Below are positions 45,401 to 61,572 of a stretch of 64,000 bases of DNA, piece by piece. The notes below the pieces were generated by a model that worked only from the letters and a program-made list of their open reading frames with translations, did not search any database and was not told the origin of the DNA. Position numbers and translations under genes: made by a program. The number at the start of each line of letters is the position of its first letter. Position 1 is the stretch's first letter. The stretch comes from Phlegmacium glaucopus (lineage: Eukaryota; Basidiomycota; Agaricomycetes; Agaricales; Cortinariaceae): assembly GCA_015039465.1 (NCBI GenBank), contig MU130379.1:534342-598341 (forward strand). Reading direction: 5' to 3'.

Positions 45401-45879
45401 CATTGATTTAGGTGTATATATAAAAGATTGTACATGTCCCCCTGGATCCTAACGAATACAATAATGCAAAGGATAATTTTATACAACCATAGTCGGATAA
45501 GGTAGATTGTAAACAACATTGACTTGGAAGGACAGTCTCGCACAGGAAAGTAGGTGCATACAGAACTTTGCTAAAAGTATATATGGCCAAGTAATACGAC
45601 GGATGGCATAAAAATACTAGTAAATGTATACCGACGAAGGGAATATGGATGGGTGCCATGACGAATGATTAGCTATAAACTACATATCCAGGGAATCCAA
45701 CGAACACAATGCAAAGGCTAATATACAAATGATAGCAACTACAAGCACTGGGGGGTGGGGGCCTGATAGCAAGAGAATATTGAATAAACTAATTTGTAAT
45801 CTAAGGTCGAACTCTTTTGTAGAACAAGACGTATGCTTTTTGGCCCTAATATTTCGTATTAGTGAAAACATGGAGAAAA

Positions 45880-48800
45880 TTAAACCAAAAAGTCACGCAC
45901 AACCACTTGTTTAGAATCAACAGGTTTGACACTGCTGTCATCGCAATACATCCAGCCACCTCGTGATGCAATGAACGCGGTATCTTAAGGTTTAATTAAG
46001 CATGGAGACCAGATAAGTACATACACAAAGAAGACTCACAATGCCCACTACTGAGATTGCCATAATGATTCGTCACCCCGTACAAATCATATCGATATGG
46101 CGCAAGTTGGGTACGAGGATCGTCAAGCGACATCGGTAAGCCATCATTCAATTGTGACCTATCGGCACCAGGCGGAAGCGGTGGTGGCATATAGTTAGTC
46201 AGGTCCAAATTTTTCATTGGAAAATCAACAAAGGTGTCGATTTTATCTGAGAATCGACCATTTGCCTCAAATCTTTTGAAATGTACCATGAGGACGGGCG
46301 GTAGTCGAGCTAACGAGAGCTTTTTAGTTGCTCGTCGCTTAACTTTGCATTGTGGGCAGTCCCTAACGACGAATGTTTGATCACAGGACAGCAGAGCCAA
46401 GGAGATGACCGACATACCATGCATCATCTCTCTCAAGTATTTCTTCATCGAAAAAGGCATCCAGGCATCGCTCGATAGCAATCTTTCCACTTCTTGCGTT
46501 AGGGATCGGTAGTTGTAATATCGAAAAGACGTTATACGTGGTTGATGTCTGTCGATAATGAATGTTCAAAAAAAACAGTTGACAAAGTCGGTCTCCATAC
46601 CTTATGGCAAGTTAAGCATTCCAGTCGATTTCGGAACTGGCCTTGGAAAAAGTCCACAATTAAACTGTCATTCCGAGCTCGCCAGTTACGCCATTCACGT
46701 TCGCTTGCTACCTGTGTAGGTAATCGTTCGAGTTCTGCTTCTTCTTGACGCGTTGGTGAATATGAAGGCTTGACCATAATGCGATTTAGATCCTCGTGTA
46801 TGCCATCGATCAAGAAACTGAGGAACTCTTGCGAGTCATGTTGATCCGATCCGTTGTACTGGGACTTGAGTTGACAAATCGATCGCTGCAAACAAAGATG
46901 AGTAGTGGAAACAAGAAGAGGATAGATATGGTTATTTATACCCTAAAGTCGATCGGAGTAAGATATGGAAGATCTCCGCCCCACATTTCGTGAAGAAGTT
47001 TGGCAAAAGCACCCGTGAGCTTGCCCTGTGAGCCTAGTGGATTTGTGTAATTAATCGCCATCTTCCAACGACCTTCTACAAACAAACAAAAAAAGGACGA
47101 ATTTAGTAGATTCCTTGCCTCGTTTAGAATCTAAACCTTACCGGTGAAAAATCTGGCAAACGGTACTGTAGCACTCAAACATTGAATAGGGGCATTCATA
47201 TAGCAAGTGTTGCCTAGATTCTTCAAACCCGAGGTCCCGATTTGCATATCGAACCAATAACTGACTGGATAATCAGATGGGATGCGTGGAGGTTTCGGAC
47301 CGGCTGATGCTGGGGTAAAAGATGGAGTGACTTGTTGTTGCACACGTGGTCTATTGTCGAGTCGTTCCATAGTGGATGCAGCAACGGGTGGAGGTCGTAC
47401 AATGGTCGGTGGTGTCAGCTCTGGGTAGTCGATAGGGCTCCTTGCAATGAATCCAGAAAGTGCTTCTTCTGATTGGTCCACAAAATCAGTACGTCGACGA
47501 GATAGCTGTGATGGATTGATGGAAGCTTGTGGTGGTGATGCAATGTCATATTGGACTGGAGAAGTAAATGATCCTCCATAAGCCGAAGTTGGTGGAGATG
47601 CAGGGGATGAAAATTGAGGGTATGATATCGAAGGAGAACCGTTAGTCATGGCTTGAGCTGACATAACCGGAGATGTGATCTACGACAAAAGTAATCAGCT
47701 TCTAGTGTATGACATGCAAACGAGTTTTATTACGGTATCATTCAAACTTCTAGTAAAAGAAATTGAACTGGAGCTGGGCCGAAGTACAGGAGGTCGGCGG
47801 ATTATAGGTCGGTCGCCATTAGGAGGATAAATCCCTGTATAAAAAGCATCGGCAGGCGACCTGTAAAAAGATAAATAGGTATGTCATTGCACCAAAATAA
47901 CACAAAACGGACCGTGAATGGCCCGATTGATCCAAAGGTCGATGCTCAGATCCATTCATTTCAGACTTCTGCCGAGGCGTCCAGACTTCATGAGGATTAG
48001 TGTTGAAGAAATCGGACCCGGTGCCATTTAAGAAGGGGTTGTTCACATTAGCACTGGATGGGAGCAACGAACTCGCAAGGTCCCTTATTGGAATCGGCCT
48101 CTGAATTTCCAAAGGCAGACTCCCCCTCGTAAGTTCTGCTTCTCCCACATCTCTCCTCCATGCTTCAATACCGCCCACAAGCATCATTGGCATTCGCTTG
48201 AGCATCTTCCGGAAAGCCTGTTCGCTTATGACACGGACAAGAGTAGAAAGTGGGGCGTTTTCATCACCAAATGACGTCGAGAATCCATCGTACACTGCGA
48301 TTAGGTCGAATTTGTCACGGTTATCGAATAAGCTAGCCTCTTGCCGGGGTCCAATAACCATCGCATTTTCTATAGTTTCTGCCATTACACTAAGAGATCC
48401 AAGTTAACAGTGGATGGACCCTCACAATCCAGCAAAACGTACCCTTCGCGCATCAGAATCGATGGTTCAATGCAAATGACGGCATTTGCTTTAATGTGCT
48501 CTCGTTCGAAATCAACACGGTTCCGAACGTCAATGAGAAGAACATTGTGATCTCGAATATATGACAAGAGATCACTTGGGTAAGCAATGTTTTTCACTGG
48601 TATAGGTGCTCTTGGGGCCGACGAATTGGCGGTCACTCCACTTGAAAGACCAGACGGTTTGAGCGGCACAGTGGACTTGTTCGGGGAAGGAGGTCGACTG
48701 TTGAAGTTATTGCTTGTAGGGGTAATCGGCGTACTTGAAGGACGCTCTATTGGAACTGTGAAATTCCGGAATGGAAACTGCGTTGCTCCTGCCGCGTCGC

Positions 48801-49851
48801 CATTCCGTAAATCCTTGGCGTACGGCTCGCTTAAGGAAGCACCGATTCCTGTCGGCACAGATGGGAAAGAAAAAGATGGATGTTCATCTAGTTCATCAAT
48901 GGTAGGGAAAGCCTGAGCAAAGCCTGTCAAATCCACATCATTAAAGTGGGAGACGCCCGGAGGTGATGAAGAGGGAGTAGAAGAGGGAGAAGGTGGACCC
49001 AGAGTCGAAGGGGAAACGAAAGTATGGGTTGAATTAGATGGTGTGATTGCTGGAGGTGCAGGAAGATGATTATTATATTGAGTCCCGGAGGTGGAGAAGC
49101 GACCCGGGGAAACGGGAGGTGTCGGAAGTTTTGTTGCCTCACGCAGTTTCGTCTGTCCAACGGACAGACCATTAATTTCCAGTGCTCGAAGTCGATCTGC
49201 AATAGATTTGACTACAGGCGCATCTTTCCCATCCGGCGCAGATCTATTTGTGATGAGGTGAGAACCGAGGGAATTTAATCAAGGGACAGAGGACGCACGT
49301 CAGTTGAGATACTTCAATTGCCTTCAACTTTTCTTCCACAGCAGTAGCACGCGCATTGATATCACGGCCATCACGCTAAAAGAACTTTTATCAGATTGAT
49401 GAGCATCAACCTTGAAGGATAGAACTGACCTCAAGAAAGTCATTTAATTCGTTCCTCAGAACACCACCTTTGCTCCTTATCTCCTGGACATATTCGGTAG
49501 AGTCCATCGCCATCTTAGCCAGCGTTGCTGCTTTTATAAATGAGGCCAAAGCACTCCTAAGATCTCCATGAGCTTCATGCTCCTTCGCAGAAAGGATTTG
49601 GGCTCGGGCAGTCTTGATTAGGGTAATAGCTGAAACGCCCCGAGCCTCTCTATTGACGGCCTCCTTTGCCTTTAGCTTAATATCGGCGACTGGCGTTTTA
49701 TCAAGAAAGCGGTTGTTGTGAGAAGCTGAAAGTATGATGAGCTGGATACTGTAATAGGGTGTGGGTGTGGTGGTAAAGGGTTGAGATCAACTCACTGGGT
49801 AAGAGACCATTTCCTGAGGAATTGTTTGGTATGAGTGTAACTCCCGGCATG
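45880..49851 (-). CDS. DOA4: Ubiquitin-specific protease with MIT-like, rhodanese and USP domains (Doa4/Ubp4-5 type)
   Basis: Removes ubiquitin from endosomal cargo and recycles it at the multivesicular body; the family also includes human USP8. The N-terminus (ATG 49851, MPGVTLIPNNSSGNG) leads into an MIT/USP8-dimerisation-like helical region (about 49740-49440: SAKEHEAHGDLRSALASFIK). A disordered part follows, then a rhodanese domain (LLIDVRNRVDFEREHI; GGIEAWR). The USP domain has the Cys box (LKNLGNTCYMNAPIQC), QHDSQEFLSFLIDGIHEDL, two zinc-binding CxxC pairs (LECLTCHK and DCPQCKVK), and the His box (TNHYGNLSSGH), which continues after an intron into YTAFIASRGGWMYCDDSSV. Ends at 45880. Introns are short and in frame. 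Confidence 0.88.
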
Positions 49852-51891
49852 AGTATAGTCAAGAGTTACAATCGCAAGTTGTCTATATTACCAATAAATC
49901 AAAAGAAAATGAATGAAATCGTTCAAGCACAAGCAACAGGAGCTTGATTACATAATCTATCTTCTGCTCTATTTGGAGTCAGTTTCCAATCAGTTTCAAC
50001 TTACTCTGTATCCTACACCTGGTAATCCAACATGCTGGTCAGTGGTCATTTGAAGGGTTGGAGGTTATGACTCCATTTGGCATGATCGTGCTGGGAAAGC
50101 CGATATCACGTATGGATACCCTTCTGATAAAAAAATTGCGCTTCATCCTCCACGACAGCCTAGGCTTTGAACCTGGCACTGTCAACCATTGTGGAATTTT
50201 CTCCGTGAGCTAAATGCGGCTTGATCACAACTGCAGCAACGAGTTCACGCGATTTGGTAATCACTTCATTATACCTACGGTTCACGCTGACAGGCTGTGT
50301 ATAGGGTAATTATCAATTACGGCATACTTGAGCAATATAACTTGAGCAAGTTTCCGACTCGGACTCATGATCAATGGTGCGACCATAGACGTCACCGGCG
50401 GCCGCAAACTTATGATATCAGAGTTCCCAGTCATTCCAGTTGCGCAATGTGTTCTCGTCTGATACCCAGATGGTCAGGGCTCGAGCGATGGCCAAAATAG
50501 GTATCAGCTTCCCAGAATAAAAGGTATTTTTGCAATTTAGGCGCTTGGATTTTTGGATCAAGAAGACTTCTCTACAGTCCTGAGGTCTGATAGATCTGAT
50601 CAGTTATTTATCACTAGCTCGATAAGGGTGCCGTTCTTTACAGGTCCGTGGCTTTATCGTGACTCATCTGGAATGCATCATGATTGTTTTCATACCCAGA
50701 CTCCTTCATCAAGATCAAAGCATTGATCGGTGTCCGACGTTCGGTTTCTATTTTCTATATGCCTCCCACACACAAATAATTGCTGAGTTGATCCCAAAAT
50801 TTAGGGCAGCCTTTCAAAAAGACACCGCCGACCGAGTCGGATTGATTGATAGTTGCCCATGAAAAATACAGGTCGTTGGTAGGACTCGTATGTTCCATGG
50901 TGAGTAATGTTGCTGCGGAGTGAACCGAAATGGGTTCGTTGCTAGGTTCGAACAAGTCTCAAGAGGACAAGTCGTCTTGCGGTATTACATAGTCATAGTA
51001 TATATATAATACCAAGATAAGGGCCGAACTTTGAATGAGCGGCAAAGCCCGTTACCTTGGTTTGGGGGGGACAAATGTGATATGTTTTGAGGTCAGATAG
51101 AAAGCACTCGTCTGATTAAAAAAGCTGCCGACGGATGTTACTACATAGATGAAGTTGGAATTTTATAAAAAGCATCATGTGTGGAAGTCGCAGGAGAAGC
51201 CATGATATGGAAGATGGAGCAGGAAATAAGTTATTAAGTTGAAGATCTCATGATGAATCACTTGCCAAACGAGAACACAGATGTTATTAAATTTTGGAAT
51301 GTAATAATATATTTGTCTTTGTCCGTTATTAACATGATGACATCGGCCATTTAGTTCAAGTTTCCATGCTTTTCACAGGGTTTCCAGTGGTTCAGAAGTC
51401 GTGTAAAAACCAAGAAAAATATAGGGAAAGGTCCTCTTATACATATAATATTCAAATTCTTCTTCCATAGCTATAATTCCACATTTCAAAGGTCAGGTAT
51501 TTTCACCAAGTTGATATGAAGTGCATCCATGCAAGGAGGATTTACTATTGAGGCCTGTCACATGTCACATGTCACGTTGTGACCGTTCAATTGACGATCG
51601 ATCACAACTGCTGATCATGATCAGAGCCGGTTTTAGAAGCCGCGCTGATCTAATCACAGCTTACTAAACCATTTCAAGCAAAGCCGGCACCTCAGTGAAT
51701 CACAAGGATCTCATTCCATTTCTATAAATCCATACAATATATGTTGATACTACCCTTAATACATTATGCTTATTCAGATTTTTGAGTTGATTTTGAGCTG
51801 AGCGCTGATACCATGAACCTAGGCCCACTGCGGTTAGCGTTGTGGCCCACAATTTGGTCTCTAGAAAAAATCCATCAGCAAAACTCCAACC

Positions 51892-51923
51892 GTCTGGCAC
51901 GTCTGGCGCCAGACGTGCCAGAC
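51892..51923. repeat. Perfect 32-bp palindrome
   Basis: GTCTGGCACGTCTGGC followed directly by its exact reverse complement, with no loop. Confidence 0.92.
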
Positions 51924-52985
51924 ACTACCAGACTTCCATATTTGGTATGGCGACATAATGACGCTCCCGATGCCAGAAATATTTTGCTTCCCAGAAGTCA
52001 TTTCTGACACCATATCTTGGTCTGGCAACGTAAACAGATTCTGACTCAGGTTGCCATAACTCTTTCAGTCCGTCATAAGGAACATAGTTTTGCTCAGGTA
52101 CATGGTCAAAATGAATGCATTGGAAGAGGCAGCATAGTAGAGGTAGGCTACATGTGTATAACAACAAATATAATATTGGACATTCCAAATCACCATTGCT
52201 AGCCATTGTGTTGATGTCAACAGACCCAATAGCCGGTGAAGAAGCCTTGTGGATTCTTTTCTACCCATTCCGAGAGCTTGGCAACAACTGTATAGTGTAG
52301 TGAGTCATGGTCCAAGCAGCCTAAGGTTTACTTACAAAACTGTGCATTTCCTGGTTTGCCACAACTTGAGCGCGCACGCTCGTGCTAGAGTATAAAATGT
52401 AATACTCAGAAATTGGAGAAAAAAATAAAAATTTCGAGACGTACCGCTACAGCACATAGCAACTATGCACCTATGACATAGCCATAAAGCCGCTCATTGT
52501 TTAATTCCGCTGTGCCGGTCCTGGTCTAAACGCTGCCATCATGGCGGTGGTGATAGGGGTAGTCATCGTCGTGGGCATGGTACACTGAGTGTTGGGGTGG
52601 TGGGTGTTAATACAAGGTTAAGAAATAAAGGGTTGAGAGACATGGTCACATACCTGGTCCTATATCACCTTTCTAACCAGTCGTTGGCTCTTGTGGTTGA
52701 CGCCACTTCGTCATGTATTGTAGTAGTAAGATGCGGTGACGGGGCAGTTGGTAGGTGATGGTGGCAAGAGTTACGGAGAAATGTTTGAAATTTTAATGTT
52801 GAACATCAATCAACAAAGTCACGTGTGTCGGAGTTTGAACGAACTTGCACAAACCAAAAAATTTCGTGTTTTCTGAGGGAAGGAATTTATGACACTGAAT
52901 TGACTTTCTGACAGAATGCAAATTCTGAACATTTCTGATATAATTGTGGCTATATAATAATTTTGAGAAAAAATGGGAGAACTGG

Positions 52986-53041
52986 GATTTCTGGCAGCTA
53001 AACCTGCCAGACATGCCAGACCTACCAGACATGCCAGACGG
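52986..53041. repeat. Cluster of CCAGAC words (ATGCCAGAC/CTACCAGAC)
   Basis: Four CCAGAC words spaced 9-10 bases apart, preceded by TCTGGCAG in the other orientation. This cluster is the inverse of that at 51892-51932, about 1.1 kb to the left. Confidence 0.7.
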
Positions 53042-53895
53042 ATGGACTTTTCCTGATGTCCACAGCCCAATAATTTGTATTGTTCGGCTACAATCCTAAC
53101 TGGCGATCTACGGTCAAGATGAATTTTTCCTGAGGTTTATCAATCGTTCCTGGGCTCCGCTGTCTGGCAAAGCTGCTGCGACGCTTGCAAACAAAAGAGC
53201 CGTCGAACAATTTTTCCAGATCGCAATATATTTTTGGCCAACAATTTAGCTGATCTAAATAGAAAAACACGTCGGGGATAAGGTGAACAAATCAAATCAC
53301 CGAAGTTAGTTGCCGTTATCCTAGATATCAACTGTATCGGTCCATATGTACTTCCGCGACAGTAGTCCGGAGGGCGGATTGTCATGACAGCACATCTCCA
53401 GCCAGTCGTGAAATCTGAAAGTGCGGTTGAAATCGCCTCCTAAGACCGCTATTTTGTTGCACTTCGTTCCCGATCTGCAAACTGCTAGGCCTCTTCGTTG
53501 GTGCGCCTATGTCGGTGGTGTAGTCAACAACCGTTTCCCGTGTAATACGGGCTCGTCAGGGCTCGTCTCGTACGCGAGCCAATGGGGAAATTTTCAACCG
53601 CCGGCTATCGACGGAAACAATTTGGGGGTTTGTTAAACCCCGGGACCCTTTCCTGGAGTTTCAAGATATTTATCAGTTGTACCTCTTTCGTAAATCGCTT
53701 CTTAACACATTTTAACACTTGATGTAGATATATAACTTACCGACGACCGCGAAGTAAACTGAAGTAAACAGCCTCACCTGCTTTCGAGTTATATAGCTTG
53801 GTGGCTTTCGTTGAAAAATCCTTCAAACATTGGCCGGCCATATCTCTGGCAGTACGAATCGCCAATTAGCGTGGCTTCCGCTTCGGTAGCTTCTG

Positions 53896-55130
53896 ATGGA
53901 CAACTTGAAAGGCGATAGGAGAGCGCAAGTCATTTGGGCAGGTATTTTTTTTTTCAAAAATATTGTTGAGATATACATCGATAGCCTATTATTGACGCTC
54001 CATCAGTCTGCCTCATGTTCCCACAACTATTGGCCATAGCATCAACCGTATTTCGTCTCGTTCATAGAAAGCGCAACCAGGGCCTTTGGTGGGACGATGG
54101 TTTGGCTCTCACCTCCCTAGCCCTAGCGCTTATTTTCTTCGCAACGACGTGGCTCAACTTGATAGGTGAGGACTAGAAGTCACTTTGAACATATGACTAA
54201 CATTGTAGAATGGACCATATACAGTGAAACCAACCCTGCATGTTGTTACCGGCTGGTTGTTTACATTGTCGTTTCCAACCCTTATATGGTAGGTCCTCAG
54301 CATCGTTCAATCTTTCAACCTTCACCATCGCTCATTGCTCATGTTTCCAGGACAACCCGAATCAGCCTTGCTCTCTCTATCGCAAGGATTTTACCTCGAC
54401 AATATCCTACCTTCACTCTTGTTCTTTATCTTGTATTCTTCTTTGGGGCTATCTGCCTGGCTTTATTCATCGTGTTAACGGTGGCTTGTGGACTGGATAC
54501 TTCATGGCCACATCACCCCCCATATCTCTACCTCCCAACCCGTCCCATAGCGGTTTTTATATTATGTGGTATGGAGAATCATGTTATCTGATATTAGATT
54601 TAACTTGAACTTCGCTTTCAAGGTGACCTTGTTGGTGATACTCTCCTCATCACGGTCCCGCTGCGTCTTTTTTGGAACGCAAAACTCCAACCAACCGAAC
54701 TGCTTCTTGTTAAAATCGGCTTCGCAGCCAGCGTCTTTACTTCTATTTGCAGCATCACCTGTGCAGCGTTTTTACTGGCACCTATTGGTTCTGGGCTAAG
54801 TAGCGTGATTGTATCCACCGGCTTAACGTACCTCCTGGTATGCACCTTATTCCTATATTATTATATTATGTATCACTCATTTTGACTATGCAGGCTTGCA
54901 TTTCTCTCATGGCATGCAATGCGCTTGTCGTCATCACCTTTCTCTATCGATATTTCCGGCGACAAGCAGGGCAGCTAGATGCTAAAACGTCCACTACACA
55001 AAACACACAAGAGCCGTATACGTTCACCAATCCCTCCGATGATATCACGTCCTCAAACCTGCCGCGTTCATTCGCGCTGACCTCTACATTCGAAACGGTT
55101 GGCGGACGCCATACATTCTCCTTCGACTAG
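53896..55130 (+). CDS. Multi-pass integral membrane protein, paralogue of 29030-30565
   Basis: Six exons (53896-53941, 54007-54165, 54225-54288, 54351-54568, 54623-54837, 54894-55130) sum to 312 codons. Acceptor 54224 is preferred over 54208 because it gives KPTLHVVTGWLFTLSFPTLIW, parallel to the paralogue's third segment. Hydrophobic segments follow the same order: MFPQLLAIASTVF, LALTSLALALIFFATTWL, FTLVLYLVFFFGAICLALFI, a LITVPLRLFW segment, VFTSICSITCAAFLL and ISLMACNALVVITFLY. Shared landmarks are WWDDGLAL (WGLDDYAA in the paralogue), ISLALSIARILPRQYP (LALTIARLIPRYHP) and SLMACNALVVIT. The C-terminal tail is shorter. Function unknown; a membrane receptor or sensor is possible. Confidence 0.72.
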
Positions 55131-55577
55131 TCTCGTCCTCATTCGTTTCTGGAACGACCTGGAGAGAGTTTCAACTGATGAGGGACACGATCTCTTGTGC
55201 AGATGCAACCTTTCATGTCCCATCCTCAAATTATAATTTTAACTATTCACCTGTCATGATCAACACTAGTAGTAGGCTTTCGTGTTTTCTTTCCTAAAAT
55301 AATCGCAAATATCCAAATCTTATAGTTTTGAGGGTTTTTAAATTATTTATTACTAATATTAGGTCAAAGGCTTTTATTTTTCCATCAGAAATTGTGCATA
55401 TTCATTCATTCATTCATTTATTATATAAATCTAGGTAAAATTTTCAGCATCGATTAAAGTGGAGAGCTTGTTTTGAGCGACTCTGGTTGTTGCACAGTAC
55501 AAAAGTTTCAAACGCTGAGTGTGAAGTACTAGTAAGAGTGGCTTCCCTTCCGTCTACAAGTCGCACAACATGCCCAC
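55131..55577. other. Intergenic, AT-rich, no gene
   Basis: Between the membrane protein and the Msd1-like gene. It holds only a short ATTC microsatellite near 55404 and presumably the promoter of the next gene. Confidence 0.5.
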
Positions 55578-58494
55578 GTGACTTTGAACGCACTCGAAGT
55601 TGAACATCCAGTCAACGCGTCTACAACAATGGCAGCTACGCCTAGGAAGCTTGTCCACTGGGACATGGACGGCCCATCTATATCAGCACTAGATTCACCT
55701 TTCTTCAATAATACTTACGAGTCTTCTGTGGTTTCCACCTCAAGCCTAGAGTTCATCAACTCACAGCTAGTGGCTCATGGATTTGTCCCATCGCCAGGTT
55801 TATCGTTGGAAGGCATCTCTAATGACGACTCGACGCGTGTCGTGAAATGTCTCCTTGGGATGCTCAGTCAGCGCGTGGTAAGTATAATTGTGTAAACATT
55901 CTATATTGATCACTGAAGCAGAATCCAGGAAGATATGTCGCGCACAGAAGACCTCACAGCCAAGTTCCGTACTTTGTCTTATGACCATGAAAGAATGTTA
56001 TCCATGTATCGCACAGCTAACGAGAGGGCTGCCAATGCCGAAAGAGAAACAAACCTCCACAAATCACGCCTCACGTATGTCAAATATGTTCATCTCAAGA
56101 AGAAAAAAAAGTCCTTATTAGATTTCGGGAGATAGAACAGCGCTCAAAAATCTTCAAGCATCGGAAAATGCACATAAACAAACAAGTGCCGAACTCCAAC
56201 GCACACGCACATCTCTGCAAGGCGTTCGCGCAACTCATATTGCAGAGCTGAAGAAGAAAGAAAAGGACACCGAGCGAATGATGGAAAAATGGCAGAAGCT
56301 TGCAGACTCTCAAGTTAAACTGTCCGTCGCACCAAGTGGAATGCGTTGCGCCAACGTTGCTGTTGTAGATGGGTCCGAAATATTGGGTCCGAAATACCAG
56401 GGATACTTGGAGATTGCTCTGGAAGAGGCCGAACAAGCCCGAGCTTCACTGGGAAATGAAACATTGCACCTGAGAAAGCTGCTTCTGAGCACAGTTAACG
56501 AGCTCCAGTCTGTCTTGCACCAAGCGCAAAACCTTTTACCTGATAACGAAAGCCTAGAGGCAGTGCGTCATTTGTGTCTACCCAAAAAAATACGCCTGAC
56601 ATTTGACCCTCAGCCTACGCCATTCACACTGACAACCCTCTTCCCTCTATCCCCTCCTACAGCTGCGAGCGACAAATTAAATTCTGTCTTGGCTGGGTTA
56701 CGACAGACCTTGACGACCCTTTCTCAACCAACAACTAAGACGTGTACATCCAAACTCATTTCACCAATTCCAGATGGAGAAGTTGAACGTCTTCAGGGGA
56801 TTATCACGACGCTTAAGGAAGAAATATGTAAGCTGGTCAAACGCCCTATCCGTCGTCGGTAACTCTTACATTTTTGTTACAGCTCGCTCTCAGAAACAAT
56901 CCGTAGACCATGCAGCTGAAACTCAAGCCATGTTCGACAAATTCGCCAAAGACCACCGAATCGCAACAGGCGAAATTGGAGAGATGAGCATAGAACTCAT
57001 GTCCGCTCCTCTTAGGGACGTGGAAAAGGAAAGGTTGGACAGCCTCAGGCAGGAACTCGATTCAGAAAGACAAAGGTTTACTGAGGCTGCCATCAAATTT
57101 GGTCGGGAGAAAGCTGCTCTTGAGGTAAAATTGTCGTTCGAGATGTTTGCATTGACTGATGAATTAATATACAGGCTGAACGACTGAAATTCTTGGATGA
57201 GAAGAGGTCCTGGCAGGTAGAAATGATGCTTGCTGAGTTTCCACCAACACCAGTCCCAGCTTCTCCTATCCGACCTACTGCGAGCCTATATAAATTTTCA
57301 CCTAAGAAATCGCCACACAAGTCTCCTCATAGGTCTCCTCGGAAATCTCCTGCTAAGAGCATTGTTGGAAAGATAGCTTCACCAAATGGCGGAAGGAAGG
57401 CTCATCGTGCATCAAAGCGTTCCCTCGCCTCTCCTTCGAAAGTAATAATTTCGTATGAGACGGAGCTCATCCCCCCAATAGCTGCTCTATCTTTCCCTAG
57501 TGCGAAGTCATTAGCACCATCCCTGACAAGTTCACTCCTTCCCACTTCCTTTGTTCTGCCCCCTCCATCGCCACGCGCGTCTTTACCCACTAAGCCAGCC
57601 CTCCCGCCCGCCATGCCAAACTCCCCTCCAGAGACTGCCGTATCACAAACACAAATTTCGACTACCTCGTCTTCTGATTCTGCATCAACTTCGCCAGAGA
57701 TAAAACTTATGCCATCAACTCCTCCTGCGATACGCTATCCATTCCCTGTAGCCAAACCCTTCGCCCCAAGAATGATTCATGCTTATTCTCCTGCCAGACC
57801 CAGTCCTCTCAGTCGAATTCTTATGTTATCCGATTCGCCCCTAAGTCCTCCTCGTAACGGTGCAGCCTCTGATGATTCTTTGTCTCCTACCAATGGTCCG
57901 CTGGCCGTTGTTTTGGAGGAAGATGATGGCGGCGAACTAGGATCCCAGAATGAGGTGATTCAAACGCCACCAGAACCGGAGATGTCACTTGCTGCTGAAC
58001 TTGGTGTTGAGTCCCCTCCTGATACCCCACTGCACGAGAAGGTCGAACCCAATATTGTGGTCAACTCCAATAACGGCTTGGGACTAGGACGAGTTTTCCA
58101 TCCCGATCCAAACGCGAAGAAACCACCGGCAGCTCAAAGCAAGGGAAAATCAAAGGAGGATTCTTTACCTCGAACACGGACGTCAGCAGAAGGAGAAAAG
58201 GAAAATAATAGCAGGTCGAATCAGAAGACTTTGGTCCGTAAATCGGGCAAGATATCACCAGCGATGAGTGGAGGAAATATTGCTGCAACTCGGAAAATAT
58301 CACCTACAAATGAGCCAAGAAAGCCTGTGGCCAAATCGGCTGCTAAGCCGACGTCGACGACTGCCTCCGCTACAACATCCAGAACCAAACCTTTCACGAA
58401 ACCTTCAGTTCCTCCTAATAACAGTGGAGGAGCCAGGCGGGTACTAATAAACAGTGCGGACGCACCTCCTATTGGGAAAGGACGGAAAGGATAG
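55578..58494 (+). CDS. Msd1/SSX2IP (ADIP-domain) protein, probable microtubule-anchoring factor at the spindle pole body
   Basis: Exon 1 (55578-55877) and the following exons encode the ADIP domain: SLEFINSQLVAHGFVPSPGL, VVKCLLGML, then EDMSRTEDLTAKFRTLSYDH, ERMLSMYRTANERAANAERE. A long coiled coil follows (ELQRTRTSLQG, LEEAEQARASLGNETLHL, RLDSLRQELDSERQRF). In fission yeast Msd1 and human SSX2IP this family ties the gamma-tubulin complex to the spindle pole or centrosome. The last exon adds a long disordered tail with repeated SPxK sites (SPKKSPHKSPHRSPRKSPAK), which look like cyclin-dependent kinase targets. MAATPRK at 55629 is an alternative start. No damage seen. Confidence 0.78.
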
Positions 58495-58660
58495 CCATGC
58501 TTCATTCGATCGAAACTTTTTTATTTTTCTACTGTTATGAAGAATTCTAGATCGTATACCACTCTGCATTCAAATTTCACTGTACAATATCCATTTCCAT
58601 AAAAAGAAATTTCGTATCGGTCATATTACCCATGAAATAGTTCCGTCGTTTTCCATGTAT

Positions 58661-61372
<2,712 letters not shown>

Positions 61373-61572
61373 CTACTTGACCGATAGTTAATTAGTAATA
61401 TGACACAAAAATAGACAACAAATGACCTATCCCAGCGGAAAACAGCAGCGAGGATATATCGTACAGCGTAAGAGGCACGAGACATGAAGCACAGAATTAC
61501 AACATCTAAAGTTGAAAGTAAGAAAATGCCTGAGACGAAAGTAAACTGAACTCACCGAAATAAAAAAAATAA

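Larger units (their letters stand above)
49852..53895. other. Four-kilobase gene-poor stretch with a GTCTGG-bounded segment
   Basis: No convincing gene on either strand. The segment 51892-53041 has dense GTCTGG words at its left end and CCAGAC words at its right end, and may be a non-autonomous element. A 94-residue minus frame inside it (52206-51925, with FDHVPEQNYVPYDGLKELW) looks faintly coding but has no recognised family. Confidence 0.45.

Noticed and set aside
52819..53070. Minus-strand frame with GLACLAGLAARN-like repeats near 53.0 kb
   Set aside because: It is a translation of the CCAGAC word cluster, not a gene.
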